A model generated the notes under the pieces. The model had not been told where the DNA came from and made no database searches. It worked only from the letters and a program-made list of their open reading frames with translations. Made by a program: the position numbers and the translations under genes. Below are positions 6,147-7,596 of a DNA stretch of 7,596 nucleotides, one piece after another. The stretch is from NCBI GenBank assembly GCA_031260745.1, contig JAISKY010000208.1, forward strand, positions 1 to 7,596, in the 5' to 3' direction. This DNA comes from Oscillospiraceae bacterium. GTDB taxonomy: Bacteria > Bacillota > Clostridia > Oscillospirales > Oscillospiraceae. The number at the start of each line of letters is the position of its first letter. The stretch's first letter is position 1.

Positions 6147-7596
6147 ATGTTGTTTCTCGCGTTTGACGTTGGTACAAGCGCAATAAAGGCGTCATTGGTT
6201 TCCGAGCGCGGAGAAATCGCCGCGTTCGCCGAGCGTAAATACCTTAACTTCGGCGGTCGTTCCGAAACGGAGCAAGACCCCGAAATTTGGTGGTCGGGAA
6301 CGTGTTCGGTTACTCGCGAGATGTTCTCCGCGAATCCGGAGTTTGTAAATCAAGTCGCGGCAATCGGAGCTGGCGGACACATGCTCGGCTGTTTGCCCGT
6401 TGACGCAAACGGTATTCCGCTTCGCCCCGCTATGTTGCACTCCGACGCCAGAGCGTCCGCGGAGGAATCGACAATCGCGGAGAAAATCGGCAGAGCCGAA
6501 ATTTACCGCCGTACCGGTAATACGTTAAGCGCGCAAAGCACTTTAGCTAAAATCCTGTGGCTGAAACGCAATGAGCCGACCGTTTACGCTAAAACGGCGA
6601 AATTTTTACAGTCTAAAGACTATATCACGTCAAAGCTGACGGGTAATATTGATACCGGGGATTATTCGGACGCCGCCCACGCTCAATTGATGGATATTCG
6701 CGCTAAACAGCCGATTACAGATATATTCTCGGAGCTTGGTATTGCCTCGGAGAAAATAACGGCATTTCGGCGCGGTACGGACATCGCGGGTAAACTTTGC
6801 GGCGAAGCGGCTAAGGAATTAGGACTTCCGTCCGGTATTCCGGTAATCACCGGAGGCGGAGACGGAGCGTGCGCGAACGCGGGTTCGGGAATATCGGCGG
6901 GTGAGATGTACTGCTCGCTGGGTACGACCGCGTGGCTTAGTTACGACTCGCCGGAGCCGATTACGGACGGCTCTGCGAGAGTATTTAATATTCCCGCGCT
7001 GGACGGTGAAAGCATCGGAGTTTTCGGAACAATGCAAGCCGCCGGAAAATGCGTTGAATGGGCGAATAAACTGTTCGGACTGGAAAACAGCGCGGAGTTC
7101 GACCAAGTAGCGGCGCTTGCGCCCGCGGGGTCTGACGGTTTAGTATTTCTTCCGTATATTGAGGGCGAGCGTTCCCCGATTTTCGACTCAAACGCCAGAG
7201 GCGTGTTTTTCCGTATTGGCGCGGAACACCAAAAAGCTCACTTTTTACGCTCGGCGCTTGAGGGCGTAACTTTCGCGCTTAGGAGTATTCTGGACGTATA
7301 CCGCGAAACGCTAAGCGTTTCGGATATTCGTATAATCGGCGGCGGCGGTAACTCCGAGCTATGGCGGCAGATGATGGCTGATATATGGAACGTGAGAACG
7401 TGGTCGGTATCGGCAAACGCCAGCAGTGTAACCTCGCTTGGTGTCGCGATGGCGGCAGCGGTCGGAGTCGGTGCGTTCAAGAACCTAAGCGAAGCGTCCT
7501 CTGCCGTATTACCGGTCAACTACTCGGAACCCAATACCGAATTGACAGACATTTACAACTCCGGCTACGATACTTTTATTAAATTGTATCCGAAAG
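6147..7596 (+). CDS. FGGY-family carbohydrate kinase (xylulokinase-like), 3' end beyond the window
   Basis: The frame stays open from the ATG to the window edge (483 codons plus one base). It is therefore almost complete, since FGGY kinases have about 490-520 residues. It transfers phosphate from ATP to a sugar or polyol in the cytoplasm. Phosphate-binding motif 1 is FDVGTSAIK (6-14). D100 in HSDAR is the usual substrate-binding aspartate. The catalytic base is D239 in GGGDGACAN. SLGTTAW follows, then the C-terminal signature with LPYIEGERSP and ARGVFF, and the adenine-site loop GGGGNSELWRQMMADIW. The substrate motif that reads GQMHG in classical xylulokinase is GHMLG here (77-81), so this is not a standard XylB and the substrate is uncertain. 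A strong ribosome site fixes the start. Its place after the activase suggests it phosphorylates the pathway sugar or an intermediate. Confidence 0.93.
   Translation, partial: MLFLAFDVGTSAIKASLVSERGEIAAFAERKYLNFGGRSETEQDPEIWWSGTCSVTREMFSANPEFVNQVAAIGAGGHMLGCLPVDANGIPLRPAMLHSDARASAEESTIAEKIGRAEIYRRTGNTLSAQSTLAKILWLKRNEPTVYAKTAKFLQSKDYITSKLTGNIDTGDYSDAAHAQLMDIRAKQPITDIFSELGIASEKITAFRRGTDIAGKLCGEAAKELGLPSGIPVITGGGDGACANAGSGISAGEMYCSLGTTAWLSYDSPEPITDGSARVFNIPALDGESIGVFGTMQAAGKCVEWANKLFGLENSAEFDQVAALAPAGSDGLVFLPYIEGERSPIFDSNARGVFFRIGAEHQKAHFLRSALEGVTFALRSILDVYRETLSVSDIRIIGGGGNSELWRQMMADIWNVRTWSVSANASSVTSLGVAMAAAVGVGAFKNLSEASSAVLPVNYSEPNTELTDIYNSGYDTFIKLYPK

Noticed and set aside
7385..7582. Small + strand open frame of 65 codons near the window end
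   Set aside because: It is an out-of-frame reading of the kinase, whose own frame remains open with family motifs to the window edge.

Overview
The window carries six protein-coding regions, all on the + strand and tightly packed. The Shine-Dalgarno sites are mostly GGAGG or AGAGG, base composition is close to balanced, and oxygen-sensitive glycyl-radical chemistry is present, so the source is most likely a strictly or facultatively anaerobic bacterium. I cannot assign a phylum. No regulator, transporter, tRNA, rRNA, CRISPR array or insertion sequence is visible.

Layout: (1) bases 1-1740 hold the C-terminal two thirds or more of a glycyl radical enzyme (GRE) of the dehydratase/lyase type. 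An in-frame amber codon (70-72) interrupts it immediately before an ATG. (2) A 95-base gap contains a GC-rich hairpin with alternative pairing partners. (3) 1836-2897 encodes a GalM-like aldose 1-epimerase. (4) 2944-4014 encodes an atypical medium-chain dehydrogenase. (5) 4026-5180 encodes a class I mannose-6-phosphate isomerase-like protein. (6) 5177-6091 encodes the radical-SAM activase for the GRE and overlaps the previous gene by ATGA. (7) 6147 to the window end encodes an FGGY-family sugar kinase that lacks only its last residues.

Together the set reads as an anaerobic sugar or polyol catabolic operon: a mutarotase, an oxidoreductase, an aldose/ketose isomerase-like enzyme and a kinase surround a GRE that would eliminate water or open a C-O bond in a sugar-derived substrate. 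Sugar-acting GREs are known (the E. coli YbiW/PflD type acts on 1,5-anhydrohexitol 6-phosphates), but I do not recognise this gene combination as a described pathway. The substrate is unknown.

Two signals deserve a second look beyond gene content. One is the in-frame TAG inside otherwise intact GRE coding sequence. The other is the complete absence of the tetranucleotide GATC from 7,596 bases, where about 30 would be expected by chance; GGCC and CATG are also very scarce.
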